A stretch of 64,000 nt of DNA from Gammaproteobacteria bacterium BRH_c0 (GCA_000961645.1 LADM01000011.1:1-64000); one strand, 5' to 3'. Numbered from the stretch's first letter, positions 17,603 through 27,634 are shown. Translations and numbers: made by a program. Notes: generated from the sequence alone by a model not told the origin.

Positions 17603-17996
17603 GAATAGACCCTAGTTTTACTGTTCAGTTGATTAAGGACAAAGCAGCTTTGTGGCTACAGCAATTGTTGCTCACCGGGGAGCCGGAACACCAATACAAA
17701 ACTGAATACCTGTGAGCTTCAGACCACTAAAGGCCGACACTCTACAACCTGACCTTGAGCCAGGAATGGATGACGAACACACGAAATTAACGCTGTATTT
17801 TGAAACGAAGGACAGAAATAGCGTTATTTAGACCTGCCCTTGCGGCGGCGCAGAGCACTGCCACAAGATCAAAAAGCGCGCCCATTATTCTTTAAGCGGG
17901 GCAAAAACTCAACCGGCACGGGAGTCTGACGCTCCCCTGAGGCTGTTTCAAACCCATGATTCAGCTGTGAATATGCTCTATATCTCAGGGGAAGTC
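17603..17996. other. Upstream gap of etfBA, no gene seen
   Basis: About 390 bp without a convincing coding frame. It presumably holds the etfBA promoter. A short hairpin GGGAG-TCTGACG-CTCCC is visible near 17920; no clear operator was recognised. Confidence 0.4.
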
Positions 17997-18071
17997 ATGA
18001 CTGATCAAAAAGTGAACACCAATGTTCAAAATGGTCAGGTAATGAGAAAAAATGTGACCCATCTTACATAA
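17997..18071 (+). CDS. Possible 24-residue small protein or leader peptide
   Basis: An ATG with AGGGGA close upstream opens a 24-codon frame (starting MTDQKVNTNVQNGQ) that ends in TAA. It is hydrophilic, with no recognised domain. The good ribosome-binding site is the only support. It could be the decayed start of a lost gene or chance. Confidence 0.25.
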   Translation: MTDQKVNTNVQNGQVMRKNVTHLT

Positions 18072-18221
18072 ATATCCAAGATTTAAATTGATGTTTATCA
18101 GATAAACTGCTAAAAATTATAATGATTATTAAAACAACTTGTTCGCCTGGCAACCCGGCAGATTTGGCAAGCGATTCAGCCTTTCCTGCTGCTCATGCCA
18201 CACCACAAGAGGGTTCAGGTA

Positions 18222-18722
18222 ATGATTTTCTCATCTGGCGATCTCCGGCATCTGGTGGTACGTGACACCCTGAAATATCTGGGGGAATGGTCACAGGCTG
18301 CCGAAAACCTGATGGTGGGTACCGCCATCCAGGAGTCGGGGCTGGGCTTTTGCCTCAAGGAAGGCCGCAGGCTCGGCATCTACCACATATCCCCCAGCGC
18401 CCATCGGGCGGTCTGGGATCACCATCTGGTCCACCATCCCGAACTGGCCAGCCTGGTACGGGGCCTTGCTGGCCAGCATGCCTTTATTGACGACCCTCAT
18501 GGAGAATTGCTTACCAACCTCAAGTACGCCACCGCTATTGCCTGGTGCATCTACCGGAAAGCGCAATGCGCCTTGCCAGAGGCCACAGACCTGGAAGGAC
18601 TTGGGGCGTTCTGGCACAAACACTTCCATGCCGGAGCAACCAGCCGCGCCTGCGACTTCGTGAGAAATTACCGGGATCTGGGGCTGGAACGAAAAACAGC
18701 TAGCGGCGGTCTCGCAGCCTGA
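18222..18722 (+). CDS. Hypothetical protein, possibly lysozyme/transglycosylase-like
   Basis: A 166-residue protein with no signal peptide. The segment VGTAIQESGLGFCL near residues 30-43 resembles the catalytic-helix Glu-Ser of transglycosylase/lysozyme folds, and a later KYATAIAWCIYRKA helix and WHKHF motif would fit such a fold. Similar proteins occur in marine phages and bacteria, but this is only motif resemblance. The start at 18222 is chosen for the upstream GAGGG; an ATG at 18195 adds nine residues. An AT-rich region lies upstream. It is convergent with ttcA. Confidence 0.5.
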   Translation: MIFSSGDLRHLVVRDTLKYLGEWSQAAENLMVGTAIQESGLGFCLKEGRRLGIYHISPSAHRAVWDHHLVHHPELASLVRGLAGQHAFIDDPHGELLTNLKYATAIAWCIYRKAQCALPEATDLEGLGAFWHKHFHAGATSRACDFVRNYRDLGLERKTASGGLAA

Positions 18723-18723
18723 A

Positions 18724-19602
18724 TCAGCCGTGGATATTCACCACGTTGATTGCCGCCTGTTCCACGGCGGGACGCTCTATTTGCAAATTCAGAAAATCGA
18801 ACAGGCGGGTGTCTGCCAGCTGTGAGGGCGACACATTGCTGATGGCCCGGAAAATGGTTTCCGTGCGCCCCGGGTACTGGCGCTGCCAGGTGTGCAGCAT
18901 GTCCTTGATGACCTGGCGCTGCAGGTTATCCTGGGAACCACAGAGATTGCAGGGGATGATGGGAAAGCCTTTTTCCCGGGCATAGCTCTCCAGGTCCTCC
19001 TCCTTGCAGTAGGCCAGGGGGCGAATGATGATGTTGCGCTTGTCATCACTGAGCAGCTTGGGGGGCATGGCCTTGAGACTGCCACCGAAGAACAGGTTGA
19101 GAAAGAGTGTCTCAATAATATCGTCGCGATGGTGACCCAGGGCAATCTTGGTGGCACCGATTTCCTCTGCAAAACCATACAGTGTACCCCGCCGCAGCCG
19201 TGAACAGAGGCCGCAATAGGTGCGATTCTCAGGAATGATGTCGGTGACGATACTGTAGGTATCCTTCTCCAGGATATGGAACGGCACCCCCAGTTCCGAA
19301 AGATATTTGGGCAGCACCTCTTCAGGAAACCCGGGCTGCTTCTGATCCAGATTGACCGCTACCAGCTCGAAATTCACCGGGGCTGTTTTTTGCAGGCTCA
19401 TCAGGATGTCGAGCATCCCGTAGGAATCCTTGCCCCCTGACAGGCACACCATCACCTTGTCGCCGTCCTCAATCATGTTGTAATCGGCAATGGCCTTGCC
19501 CACCTCGCGGCGCAGACGCTTCTGCAACTTGTTGAATTCAAGCCGGGTTTTGCGATTGTGGTCTTGCATGGCGGGTGACAGGTCGGGGAAAAGGGGCGTC
19601 AT
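18724..19602 (-). CDS. ttcA: tRNA 2-thiocytidine biosynthesis protein
   Basis: A 292-residue PP-loop ATPase that thiolates C32 of certain tRNAs. The PP-loop is SGGKDS, and the paired cysteine motifs are CGLC and CNLC, the latter two holding the [4Fe-4S] cluster with conserved cysteines. Standard length. It ends 2 bp from the stop of the convergent hypothetical gene. A second ATG 11 codons in is also possible. Confidence 0.95.
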   Translation of the reverse strand: MTPLFPDLSPAMQDHNRKTRLEFNKLQKRLRREVGKAIADYNMIEDGDKVMVCLSGGKDSYGMLDILMSLQKTAPVNFELVAVNLDQKQPGFPEEVLPKYLSELGVPFHILEKDTYSIVTDIIPENRTYCGLCSRLRRGTLYGFAEEIGATKIALGHHRDDIIETLFLNLFFGGSLKAMPPKLLSDDKRNIIIRPLAYCKEEDLESYAREKGFPIIPCNLCGSQDNLQRQVIKDMLHTWQRQYPGRTETIFRAISNVSPSQLADTRLFDFLNLQIERPAVEQAAINVVNIHG

Positions 19603-19655
19603 TGTACGTTTTTAGACCACACAATTAAACGCCCGGCTGCGGGGAAAGGTATGAC

Positions 19656-20498
19656 TCAGGGAGTGTTAAGCCGCATATCCTCGGAGTAATAAATCTCACC
19701 CTGATAGCCCAGCAGGTAAAGGGCCTTTTTGTCGCGGGCGTAATGGGCAAACACTTTCATCAGGGTTTTGGGGTCTTCGGCAAAATCGTTGCGATAAATA
19801 TCAAAAAGCCGTGACACTGTCAGCTTGCCATCGGTATAGCGCACCCCGCGGTCATCGTTCACAAAGCGCATGCCCGCTTCTTTGAGCTGCGCCTTGATGG
19901 TAGCTGCTGTATAGGCGCGGCGGTCCATATTGGGGCAATCCATGGACGCACAGTTGAGGCCAAAGTGGATGCGATGGTCCTTCCAAATTGGGCGCAGGAT
20001 ATTGTCTTCAATATCCGCCAGGGACAGGCGCTGATCGGCGACCTTGATGCGCTTTTCAGCCAGGAAGGCTACCGGCAGGCCATTGCCGCTGGTTATTGCT
20101 GGCAGGTTTTCCCGCACAGCCTGGACCGATACCACATTGTAGAGGTTCATCCAGTAAGCCTGCTGCTCAAGCTTGTTGTAGCCGCGGGGGTCGATACTGG
20201 TGAGATACTTTACATAACCCTCCATCTGCTTGCTGGCGGCGCTGTCAATATTGCTGTAACGGAACTGGCGCACGCCTGAGTTTTCCGACTCAACAACATA
20301 GATGCCCAGGATTTGATCCCAGACAGAGTGATCGATAATGGCCGGATTACTTTCATTACTCTTATCCCAGAACAGACCGGGAGGCTGATTGTTTGCCGTG
20401 GAGGGGGCCGAGGAACACCCGGAAAATACAGTTGCGGCAACAAAGGTCGCGACAACCAGGGAAACGAACCGGAAAAGCTGACTATCAAACAAATTCAC
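19656..20498 (-). CDS. DUF547 lipoprotein
   Basis: About 280 residues from a GTG start at 20498, which places a hydrophobic segment and lipobox (ATVFSGC) at the N-terminus; a longer frame to 20546 is open. The body is a DUF547 domain: YWMNLYNVVSVQAV, NCASMDCPNMDRRAYT and a DFAEDPKTLMKVFAHYA segment. DUF547 proteins are widespread envelope proteins with a cysteine/histidine core resembling papain-fold enzymes; the role is unknown. Monocistronic, divergent from bioA. Confidence 0.75.
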   Translation of the reverse strand: MNLFDSQLFRFVSLVVATFVAATVFSGCSSAPSTANNQPPGLFWDKSNESNPAIIDHSVWDQILGIYVVESENSGVRQFRYSNIDSAASKQMEGYVKYLTSIDPRGYNKLEQQAYWMNLYNVVSVQAVRENLPAITSGNGLPVAFLAEKRIKVADQRLSLADIEDNILRPIWKDHRIHFGLNCASMDCPNMDRRAYTAATIKAQLKEAGMRFVNDDRGVRYTDGKLTVSRLFDIYRNDFAEDPKTLMKVFAHYARDKKALYLLGYQGEIYYSEDMRLNTP

Positions 20499-20637
20499 AA
20501 TGTATGCCCACCACAATTTAAGGTTATCAAGAAATATACATAGCACCCAGGCAAAAAGGGCCGGTTTGGTATCGTCTGCACTGGTACCTTACAATGAACG
20601 CCGCATCAACAACCAGTAGTGAAGTGTAAACCAGACA

Positions 20638-21939
20638 ATGACTCCCATGACACCCGCTGACATTGCCCGTATCGACAGAGAGCACATCTGGCACCCCTAC
20701 TCGTCAATGACGGCGCCGCTGCCCAGCTACCAGATAACCCATGCTGAAGGGGTCCATCTTCAGCTCGCAGACGGGCGCACCCTGATTGATGGCATGTCAT
20801 CCTGGTGGTCGGTGCTGCATGGCTATAACCACCCTACCCTCAACCAGGCAGTGCGCGACCAGCTTGACCGCTTTGCCCATGTGATGTTTGGCGGCCTGAC
20901 CCATGAGCCCGCGGCACGGTTGGTGCAAACACTGGTGGATATTACACCCGAGCCATTAAAAAAAGTATTCCTCAGCGACTCAGGCTCCGTGAGTGTGGAA
21001 GTCGCCATGAAAATGGCGGTGCAATACTGGCAGGCCAAGCAAAAACCCGCCAAGCATCGTTTTCTTTCCCTGCGCAACGGCTATCACGGCGACACCTTTG
21101 GCGCCATGTCGGTGTGCGACCCGGTAACAGGCATGCACCACCTGTTTAACCAGGTGCTGATGCAACAGCTCTTCGCCGAAGCCCCCACCTGCCGGTTCGA
21201 CGAGCCCTGTCGGCCTGAACATATTGCCGACTTCCGCAAGCTGATCGAAAACCACGCCGGCGAACTTGCCGCTGTTATCCTCGAGCCCATCGTACAGGGT
21301 ACTGGCGGCATGCGGTTTTATTCACCGCAGTACCTGCGCCAGGTGCGTGCACTCTGCGATCAGCACGATGTTCTCTTGATCGCCGATGAAATCGCCACCG
21401 CCTTTGGCCGTACCGGCAAGCTGTTCGCCTGTGAGTGGGCCGGGATCGCGCCGGATATTCTGTGTCTTGGCAAAACCCTTACCGGCGGCTACCTCACGTT
21501 GGCGGCAACACTCTGCACCGAGGATGTCAGCGACACTATTTGCCGGGGCGAGGCTGGTGTGTTCATGCACGGCCCCACTTTTATGGCCAACCCACTGGCC
21601 TGCACCGTTGCCAACACCAGTATTGAACTCTTGATCAGCAACGACTGGCAAAGCCAGATTGGCCGCATTGAAGCCGGCCTGCGCGCTGGCCTGGCCCCGG
21701 CACGGGGCAAGCCCTATGTCGCGGATGTGAGGGTATTGGGCGCTATCGGCGTGGTGGAATTGAACGCCCCGGTGGATATGGCCACCATCACCCCGGCTTT
21801 TGTCGCGGCAGGTATCTGGGTGCGTCCCTTTGGCAAGCTGGTGTACATCATGCCCCCCTACATCATCAGCGATGCGGAGCTGGCAACACTCTGTTCGGCC
21901 ATGCTAGGCGTCCTCGATCAATGTATCGGGGGCGGTTGA
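20638..21939 (+). CDS. bioA: Adenosylmethionine-8-amino-7-oxononanoate aminotransferase
   Basis: A 433-residue PLP aminotransferase of biotin synthesis (KAPA to DAPA with SAM as amino donor). Family start segment IWHPYSSMTAP, DGMSSWWSVLHGYNHP, Asp of the PLP pocket in ADEIATAFGRTG, and the Schiff-base Lys in LGKTLTGGYLTLAAT. The rest of the bio pathway is not in this window. ATG 20638 or the second Met at residue 4. Confidence 0.95.
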   Translation: MTPMTPADIARIDREHIWHPYSSMTAPLPSYQITHAEGVHLQLADGRTLIDGMSSWWSVLHGYNHPTLNQAVRDQLDRFAHVMFGGLTHEPAARLVQTLVDITPEPLKKVFLSDSGSVSVEVAMKMAVQYWQAKQKPAKHRFLSLRNGYHGDTFGAMSVCDPVTGMHHLFNQVLMQQLFAEAPTCRFDEPCRPEHIADFRKLIENHAGELAAVILEPIVQGTGGMRFYSPQYLRQVRALCDQHDVLLIADEIATAFGRTGKLFACEWAGIAPDILCLGKTLTGGYLTLAATLCTEDVSDTICRGEAGVFMHGPTFMANPLACTVANTSIELLISNDWQSQIGRIEAGLRAGLAPARGKPYVADVRVLGAIGVVELNAPVDMATITPAFVAAGIWVRPFGKLVYIMPPYIISDAELATLCSAMLGVLDQCIGGG

Positions 21940-21972
21940 AGCAGTAGTAGAAAAACCTGGAGTGAGAGCCCC

Positions 21973-22389
21973 GTGACCGATGAATTTGTGTTTGTCTACG
22001 GCACGCTGCGCAAGTGGAGCAGAAGCGGCAAACCCAACCGGCACCCTATGCATCAAGCCCTCACAAAGAGTGCAGACTATCTCTGTGATGGCCATTGTCC
22101 GGGACGGTTATACCTGATCCGTCACTACCCCGGTCTGACATCCGATCCGTCAGGCAAACAGCGCGTGCAGGGAGAAATTTACCGGGTTCGTCACCCGCAA
22201 AAACTGTGGCCAATTCTGGACACCTTCGAAAACTTCAATCCAGCAGAACCTGAAAAATCAGACTATCTGCGCATGAAAACCACAGTAATCACCCCAGAAT
22301 ATGGTGAAGTTTCCTGCTGGGTTTATGTCTATAACCATGGCGTGCAGGGATTGCGGCTGATACCCTCGGGCGATTATTGCGCGCGGTAA
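21973..22389 (+). CDS. Gamma-glutamylcyclotransferase-like (AIG2) protein
   Basis: A 138-residue protein with the family signature VYGTLR at residues 7-12, followed by a GRLYLIRHYPG strand and an acidic loop (DTFENFNPAEPEKSDYLR) where the catalytic Glu usually lies. Members cyclise gamma-glutamyl amino acids or amines. A GTG start at 21973 with an upstream GGAGTGAGAG sequence; 33 bp after bioA on the same strand, perhaps co-transcribed. Confidence 0.7.
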   Translation: MTDEFVFVYGTLRKWSRSGKPNRHPMHQALTKSADYLCDGHCPGRLYLIRHYPGLTSDPSGKQRVQGEIYRVRHPQKLWPILDTFENFNPAEPEKSDYLRMKTTVITPEYGEVSCWVYVYNHGVQGLRLIPSGDYCAR

Positions 22390-22402
22390 ATGACGACAGT
22401 GC

Positions 22403-23425
22403 TCATGGCGTTAATGGCGAAATACCCACCGCTGCTTTCAGGCGATCAAGAAACGGCACGCTGTATTCGCGGGCCTTTTCGGCACCTTTCTTCAGTATCG
22501 CCTCAATATGATCCGGCTCAGCCAACAGCTGGTTGTAGCGCTCGCGGGCGTCACTGACCTCAGTATTGACCAGTTCAAACAGCCGCTTTTTGGCCTCACC
22601 CCAGGCAATGCCGTTTTCAAATTCGCGGCGCATCTCGGCGGTCTGCTCTGCGGTGGCGAAGGCCTTCCATATCTGGAATACGGTGGAGGTATCCGGGTCC
22701 TTGGGTTCGCCGGGTTCCAGCAGATTGGTGACTATCTTGTTGATGTGCTTTTTCAGCTGTTTTTCATCGAGAAACAGCGGAATGGTATTGCCGTAGCTCT
22801 TGCTCATCTTGCGGCCATCAAGGCCCTGTAACACGGCCATATTGTCGTCCACCACCGCCTCGGGCAGGACAAAATGCTCGCCGTAGAGGTAATTGAAGCG
22901 CTGGCCAATATCCCGCGCCATTTCAATGTGCTGGATCTGATCCCTGCCCACCGGCACCTTGCTGCCGTTGAACATGAGGATATCGGCAGCCATCAGTACC
23001 GGATAGCTGAACAGGCCCATGGTGATGCCGTAATCAGGGTCCTGACCATCATCCAGGTTTTTTTGTACCGAGTCCTTGTAGGCATGGGCGCGATTCATCA
23101 GGCCCTTGGCGGCAACGCAGGTAAGAAACCAGGCAAGCTGTGGGATTTCGGGAATATCCGACTGGCGATAGAAAACCACGTTGTCGGTATTGAGCCCCAG
23201 AGCCAGCCAGGTCGCAGCGATTTCACGGGACGACCGGCGCACCATCTCCGGATCCTGGCACTTGATCAGGGCGTGAAGATCGGCAAGAAAATAGTACGCC
23301 TTGTGCCCGCCAATCTGGCTGCTTTGAATGGCCGGGCGGATGGCGCCGACATAATTGCCGAGATGGGGAGTACCGGTGGTGGTGATACCGGTCAAAAAAG
23401 TTTCCTGGGTTTGTTGCTGGATCAT
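22403..23425 (-). CDS. trpS: Tryptophanyl-tRNA synthetase
   Basis: A 340-residue class I synthetase. The HIGH equivalent is in TTGTPHLGNYVGA near the N-terminus and the KMSKS loop is KMSKSYGN. Standard length for the bacterial enzyme. Downstream of the aminopeptidase gene on the same strand. Confidence 0.96.
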   Translation of the reverse strand: MIQQQTQETFLTGITTTGTPHLGNYVGAIRPAIQSSQIGGHKAYYFLADLHALIKCQDPEMVRRSSREIAATWLALGLNTDNVVFYRQSDIPEIPQLAWFLTCVAAKGLMNRAHAYKDSVQKNLDDGQDPDYGITMGLFSYPVLMAADILMFNGSKVPVGRDQIQHIEMARDIGQRFNYLYGEHFVLPEAVVDDNMAVLQGLDGRKMSKSYGNTIPLFLDEKQLKKHINKIVTNLLEPGEPKDPDTSTVFQIWKAFATAEQTAEMRREFENGIAWGEAKKRLFELVNTEVSDARERYNQLLAEPDHIEAILKKGAEKAREYSVPFLDRLKAAVGISPLTP

Positions 23426-23461
23426 GATATAGCCTTGGAAAAATAGCTGGAGAAAGACGGA

Positions 23462-24796
23462 TCAAAGTGAAGACTCGGCAACAACCAGAGAACCACTGCG
23501 ATTGTAAAAATGCATGAGAATTCTGTGCAAGGCGTGGGCGTCGGCACAGCCTGCCAGTTCGCGGATCGAGTGCATGGCAAAGGTGGGAACACCGACGTCG
23601 AGGGTAGGAATGCCAATTTCACTGGCTGTAACTGGGCCGATGGTACTGCCACATCCCATATCGCTGCGGGCAACAAAGCTCTGCACCGGCACGCCAACCT
23701 CGTGGGCAATCTGCTGGAATAGTGACGATGTGAGGCTGCTGGTAGCATAGCGCTGCCTGGCGTTGACCTTGATCACCGGCCCCTTGTTCAAAATCGGCCC
23801 ATGGTTTTCATCGTGTTTCGACACATAATTGGGATGCACGCCGTGGGCATTATCCGCTGAGACCATCAGGGAGCGACTGATAATCCGGGTGCGGGTCTGT
23901 TCATCAGGGATCATCCGCTCCAACACCGACGCGAGCATGGGCCCATTGGCACCGCAGGCCGAAGCGCTCCCGACTTCCTCATGGTCATTGCAGACCAGCA
24001 TCACCGTTTGCTCACCACTGGCGTTGATAATGCTTTCAAGTCCGGTAAAACAGCTGAGCAGATTATCCAGCCTGGCCGAAGCGATAAAATCGCGATAAAA
24101 CCCGATCAGAGCAGGTTTCTGGGTATCGTAAAAATACAGGTCGTAATCAAGCACGACTGAGCCATGACTGTCACCGAGAAAGCGCTCAGCCAGCATCTCA
24201 CGAAAACTGCTGTGCCGCCCTTCACCAGCCTGGAATAACAGCGGTGGAATATCTGTCTGGGCATTGATGCTGCGGCCTTCGTTGGCCTGGCGGTCGAGGT
24301 GAATGGCAAGACTGGGGATAACCGCCACCGGCTCGACAAAATCCACTAGTGACTGACGCAATTCACCCTGATCATTGCGGTGAACAATCCTCCCGGCGAT
24401 GGACAGATCCCGGTCAAACCAGGGGTTGAGCAACGCACCACCGTACACCTCCACACCCAACTTGAAATACCCCTGGGTTGTCAGTTCGGGAGTTGGCTTG
24501 ACCATCAGGCAAGGGCTGTCGGTATGGGCACCCACCATACGGATGCCCTGCTCCATCGCAGGCTGTTTACCCATGACAAAGGCAATAATGGAGCTGCCAT
24601 TGCGGGTTGTGTAGTAGCGACCACCTTCCTGCAGGGTCCAGGCCGAGAGCTCATCGAGGCAGCTGAATCCTGCCTCATCCAGTGCTCTGGCAAGGTTTGA
24701 TACGGCGTGAAAAGGTGTAGGTGACGCACCAAGAAAATCCAGCAATCTCTGGTTAAACGTGGCACCAGTCGATTCAAGGGTGGCAATCTGGTTCAT
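23462..24796 (-). CDS. apeB: M18-family aspartyl aminopeptidase
   Basis: A 444-residue metallopeptidase with the M18 zinc-binding set: GAHTDSP (His, Asp), DHEEVGS (catalytic Glu-Glu) and [10 protein letters not shown], with further His near the C-terminal MHSIRE. It releases N-terminal acidic residues from peptides in the cytoplasm. The start at 24796 (MNQIATLES) gives the normal family length; the longer open frame to 24985 runs into untranslated sequence. Confidence 0.9.
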   Translation of the reverse strand: MNQIATLESTGATFNQRLLDFLGASPTPFHAVSNLARALDEAGFSCLDELSAWTLQEGGRYYTTRNGSSIIAFVMGKQPAMEQGIRMVGAHTDSPCLMVKPTPELTTQGYFKLGVEVYGGALLNPWFDRDLSIAGRIVHRNDQGELRQSLVDFVEPVAVIPSLAIHLDRQANEGRSINAQTDIPPLLFQAGEGRHSSFREMLAERFLGDSHGSVVLDYDLYFYDTQKPALIGFYRDFIASARLDNLLSCFTGLESIINASGEQTVMLVCNDHEEVGSASACGANGPMLASVLERMIPDEQTRTRIISRSLMVSADNAHGVHPNYVSKHDENHGPILNKGPVIKVNARQRYATSSLTSSLFQQIAHEVGVPVQSFVARSDMGCGSTIGPVTASEIGIPTLDVGVPTFAMHSIRELAGCADAHALHRILMHFYNRSGSLVVAESSL

Positions 24797-24873
24797 TAAA
24801 AATCCTGTCAAAAACGGCGATGGGCTGGGGGCAGTATAACGCAACCAACTGTGGCTGACCCCGCCCTGAAACC

Positions 24874-25677
24874 TCAGGCGGAGAAGGCAACAATGCCCAG
24901 CAACAACATGCCAAGGCCAAGGCGATACCAGACGAAGGGCATCATGCCTATGCGATTCACAAAGGCGAGAAAACTGTGGATGCACAGATAGGCGGTAATG
25001 GCTGAAATGGCTGTAGCCAGGCAGATCTCCAACCAGGGGACATCCGCCAGCTGCATCAACTCGATACTTTTATAGGCCCCACTGAGGAAAATAATCGGGA
25101 TCGACAGCAAAAACGAAAAGCGGGCCGCCGCAACACGATCAAAACCGAGGGCAAGAGCTGCGGTCATGGTAATACCTGAACGGGAAGTGCCCGGTATCAG
25201 CGCCACTGCCTGGGCTATACCGATCCACAGTGCAGAGCGCCAATCAAGCTCGGAGATGCTCTTGCTGCGGGTGCCACCTCTATCAGCAGCCCCCAGCAGT
25301 ATCCCGAACAGAATCGTCGTGCTGGCGATCACCAGCACTGAACGCAGATGCGCTTCAATTACGTCGTTGAAAACAAGGCCGGCCAATCCGGCAGGAATAG
25401 TACCCAGTATCAGACACCAGCCCAGGCGGCTCTCAGGGGTTGATCGACGGGTTATACAGCTGATCGTCCAGCTTTGCGCCAGGGTTATCAGATCCCTGCG
25501 AAAAAACCACACTACCGCCAGCAAAGTGCCCACATGAACAGCGACATCAAAGGCCAGCCCCTGATCAGGCCAACCCAACAGTGCTGAAGGCAATATGAGG
25601 TGAGCTGAACTGGAGATGGGTAAAAATTCAGTGATGCCCTGGATCAGGGCCAGCATGATTACCTGGAAAAGGGTCAT
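24874..25677 (-). CDS. uppP: Undecaprenyl-diphosphatase
   Basis: A 267-residue polytopic membrane protein of the BacA family. Signature motifs [14 protein letters not shown] near residues 14-27 and [10 protein letters not shown] near 160 are intact. It dephosphorylates undecaprenyl diphosphate to recycle the cell-wall lipid carrier. It starts 11 bp after the tsaB stop on the same strand. Confidence 0.96.
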   Translation of the reverse strand: MTLFQVIMLALIQGITEFLPISSSAHLILPSALLGWPDQGLAFDVAVHVGTLLAVVWFFRRDLITLAQSWTISCITRRSTPESRLGWCLILGTIPAGLAGLVFNDVIEAHLRSVLVIASTTILFGILLGAADRGGTRSKSISELDWRSALWIGIAQAVALIPGTSRSGITMTAALALGFDRVAAARFSFLLSIPIIFLSGAYKSIELMQLADVPWLEICLATAISAITAYLCIHSFLAFVNRIGMMPFVWYRLGLGMLLLGIVAFSA

Positions 25678-25688
25678 TCAATATCCTG

Positions 25689-26381
25689 TCATGGTTGGCG
25701 TATTTTTTGCCGCTTTTTCCAGCTCACTTCGTTGCGTATGTAGCTCAGCTCTATCCTTTCCACCGGCTTCGCTGCCCCGTCGACAAAAAGCGGATGGGCA
25801 ATATCAATGATACTGCGGGCATCCGGCGTTAACGCTGTATTCACCCGTGAAGGGGGCATTGAGTGTGGCTTTAATAGCGACCAACCATCCCCCACACCGG
25901 CATTGACAGGTCCTGTCATGGCAGCAAGAGCTTCCTCTGGTGTGGATACTGTGTCAGCCCGGTGCGCCTCGACGCTACCGCCCACAACCTGGTAGATCCC
26001 CCAGTAAATTTCATTCATTCTTGCGTCAAGGGCAGGCACCACCAATCCTTCTTGCAGCGACATCTCGCGCATCGCCCTGTGTGCCATGACTTTCAGCGTG
26101 GACACAGGAATCACCGGAATATTCCCACCAAAAGCCAGGCCCTGGATCACGCCGAAGCCAATCCGTAAGCCCGTAAATGAACCGGGACCACAGGTAAAAG
26201 CCAGCGCATCGACTCTGGCAAGTGGAATATCCGCCAATGCCAGGAGTTTATCGACCATGGGCAACACCAGCCGGGTGTGCTCCCTGGGAGTGTCGATAAA
26301 TTCCTGCCTGACTTCCCCTTTATGAGAAAGCGCTACAGAACAGGCTGTGGTGGCGGTATCAATGGCAAGGATAGTGGTCAT
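25689..26381 (-). CDS. tsaB: tRNA threonylcarbamoyladenosine biosynthesis protein TsaB
   Basis: A 230-residue ASKHA-fold protein starting TTILAIDTATTACSVAL, with the conserved FTCGPGSFTGLRIG segment near 65-78. It dimerises with TsaD for the t6A37 modification of tRNAs. Standard length. Confidence 0.95.
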   Translation of the reverse strand: MTTILAIDTATTACSVALSHKGEVRQEFIDTPREHTRLVLPMVDKLLALADIPLARVDALAFTCGPGSFTGLRIGFGVIQGLAFGGNIPVIPVSTLKVMAHRAMREMSLQEGLVVPALDARMNEIYWGIYQVVGGSVEAHRADTVSTPEEALAAMTGPVNAGVGDGWSLLKPHSMPPSRVNTALTPDARSIIDIAHPLFVDGAAKPVERIELSYIRNEVSWKKRQKIRQP

Positions 26382-26400
26382 GGGTCTGAACTCAAAAAAA

Positions 26401-26425
26401 ATCCCCCGTGTGAACGGGGGATTTT
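26401..26425 (-). terminator. Rho-independent terminator after the H1-like gene
   Basis: On the minus strand, ATCCCCCGT pairs with ACGGGGGAT around a 4-nt loop and runs into a T-tract. It lies 28 bp past the stop of the histone H1-like gene. Confidence 0.85.
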
Positions 26426-26452
26426 ATCGTGCTGAAGAGCTAAATAGAACGA

Positions 26453-27421
26453 TCAGGCCGGGGTATCTGTAGCAGCCTTCACTTTCTTGGGACGACCACG
26501 GCGCTTGGGAGCAGACGCCGATGCACCACCCTCTGCCGGAGCAGCAGTGTTCTTGGCAGGTCGACCACGGCGTGCTACAGGCGCCTTGGCGGATGCGGTA
26601 TCAGCTTTTACCGCCCGTGGTGCCCTTGCTGGTTTTGGTGCCGCAGGGGATTTTGTCCGGGGCTTTTTAGCCGCAGTTCTTTTCACTGGCGCTCTTTTTG
26701 CCGCCGCTACAGGCTTCACAGCGTCAGTCTTTGCTTTGGCTGCGCGCGGGGGGCGGCCAGGCTTTGCTGCGGTTTTGGCGGTTGTCGTTTTCGCCTTGGC
26801 TTTGGCAGGAATTTTCCGAGCCTTTGCGGTAACGGCTTTTTTTACCGCAGCAGCTTTTGCTGCTTCTTTCTTGGCTGCAGCTTTTAGCTTCCTGGCATCC
26901 GTGGTCTTGCGTGTTTTCAGCCACTTGGCTTCAAACTTGTCGATGGCGGCCTTGAGGTCGGCCTTGGCCTTGGCTTCAAGGCTCTCCTCAAACTTGGTGA
27001 TTTTGGCTATAGCCTTTTGCTCTGCTTCAACGGCTTTGGCCAATGTGTTCTTCACGCGCAGTTCCAGTTTGGCTTTACGCAGCTCCTGACTCAGCGATTT
27101 CACTTGGGCAGACATTTCCCGAGCTGTAGTTCGCGCCTGGACCACTGCGGCTTTGGCAGCACTGGTGCCGGTTTTCGCTGCACGCTCCCGTGACTGGGCC
27201 AACTTGGCTTTTGCAGCAGCGGCTTTCTTGCTGGCAGCTGCAATTTGCTTCTCAATATTTTTAACCAGGGATTGGACATTGGCATCCACAGGTGCTGCTG
27301 ACACTTTACGAGGGGTCCTTTGCGCCTTAGGGGTGGATTGAGTAGCTGCAGTTTTTTTGGAAACTCGCTTTGATTTTGGAGCCGTAGCTTTTGGAGCTGT
27401 AGTTTTTGCAACTCTAGCCAT
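26453..27421 (-). CDS. Histone H1-like/AlgP-type Lys-Ala-rich DNA-binding protein with AT-hooks
   Basis: A 322-residue, very basic Lys/Ala/Pro-rich protein. Residues ~55-185 form a long charged helical or coiled-coil segment; the C-terminal half carries KAK/AAK repeats and three AT-hook-like cores: PGRPPRA, RRGRPAK and KRRGRPKK. It resembles the Pseudomonas AlgP/H1-like proteins that bind DNA and influence chromosome structure and alginate genes. The ATG has GGGAG 6 bp upstream. A strong promoter and terminator make it a single-gene unit. Confidence 0.8.
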   Translation of the reverse strand: MARVAKTTAPKATAPKSKRVSKKTAATQSTPKAQRTPRKVSAAPVDANVQSLVKNIEKQIAAASKKAAAAKAKLAQSRERAAKTGTSAAKAAVVQARTTAREMSAQVKSLSQELRKAKLELRVKNTLAKAVEAEQKAIAKITKFEESLEAKAKADLKAAIDKFEAKWLKTRKTTDARKLKAAAKKEAAKAAAVKKAVTAKARKIPAKAKAKTTTAKTAAKPGRPPRAAKAKTDAVKPVAAAKRAPVKRTAAKKPRTKSPAAPKPARAPRAVKADTASAKAPVARRGRPAKNTAAPAEGGASASAPKRRGRPKKVKAATDTPA

Positions 27422-27477
27422 AGTTTTTCTCCCGGGTGATGAACATTCTGACCAACCCTACATGGGTTGTTGTATGA

Positions 27478-27506
27478 ATTTTATTCAACTAATCATAAAG
27501 TTTCAA
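27478..27506 (-). promoter_or_regulatory. Sigma-70-type promoter for the H1-like gene
   Basis: On the minus strand, TTGAAA, a 17-bp spacer and TAAAAT lie about 55 bp upstream of the start codon. The upstream 100 bp is extremely AT-rich and could act as an UP element. This is a match to consensus by eye. Confidence 0.6.
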
Positions 27507-27604
27507 AGAAAACTTGAATTTTTTTACAATATAGTAATAAAAATACAAAATATTTGAACTGTTTCCGTAAAAATTGTAACGACTGTATTAAAAAATAGCC
27601 AAAA

Positions 27605-27634
27605 TTAAAAAAGGAGCCGTTATGGCTCCTTTTA
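27605..27634 (-). terminator. Rho-independent terminator of adk
   Basis: AAAAAAGGAGCC pairs with GGCTCCTTTT around a short loop; on the minus strand a T-tract follows the stem. It lies about 45 bp past the adk stop. Confidence 0.85.

Noticed and set aside
18110-18140. A Fur-box-like AT-rich stretch (ATAATGATTATT) before the lysozyme-like gene
   Set aside because: Only a partial match to the 19-bp consensus in an AT-rich region, and no iron-related gene downstream.
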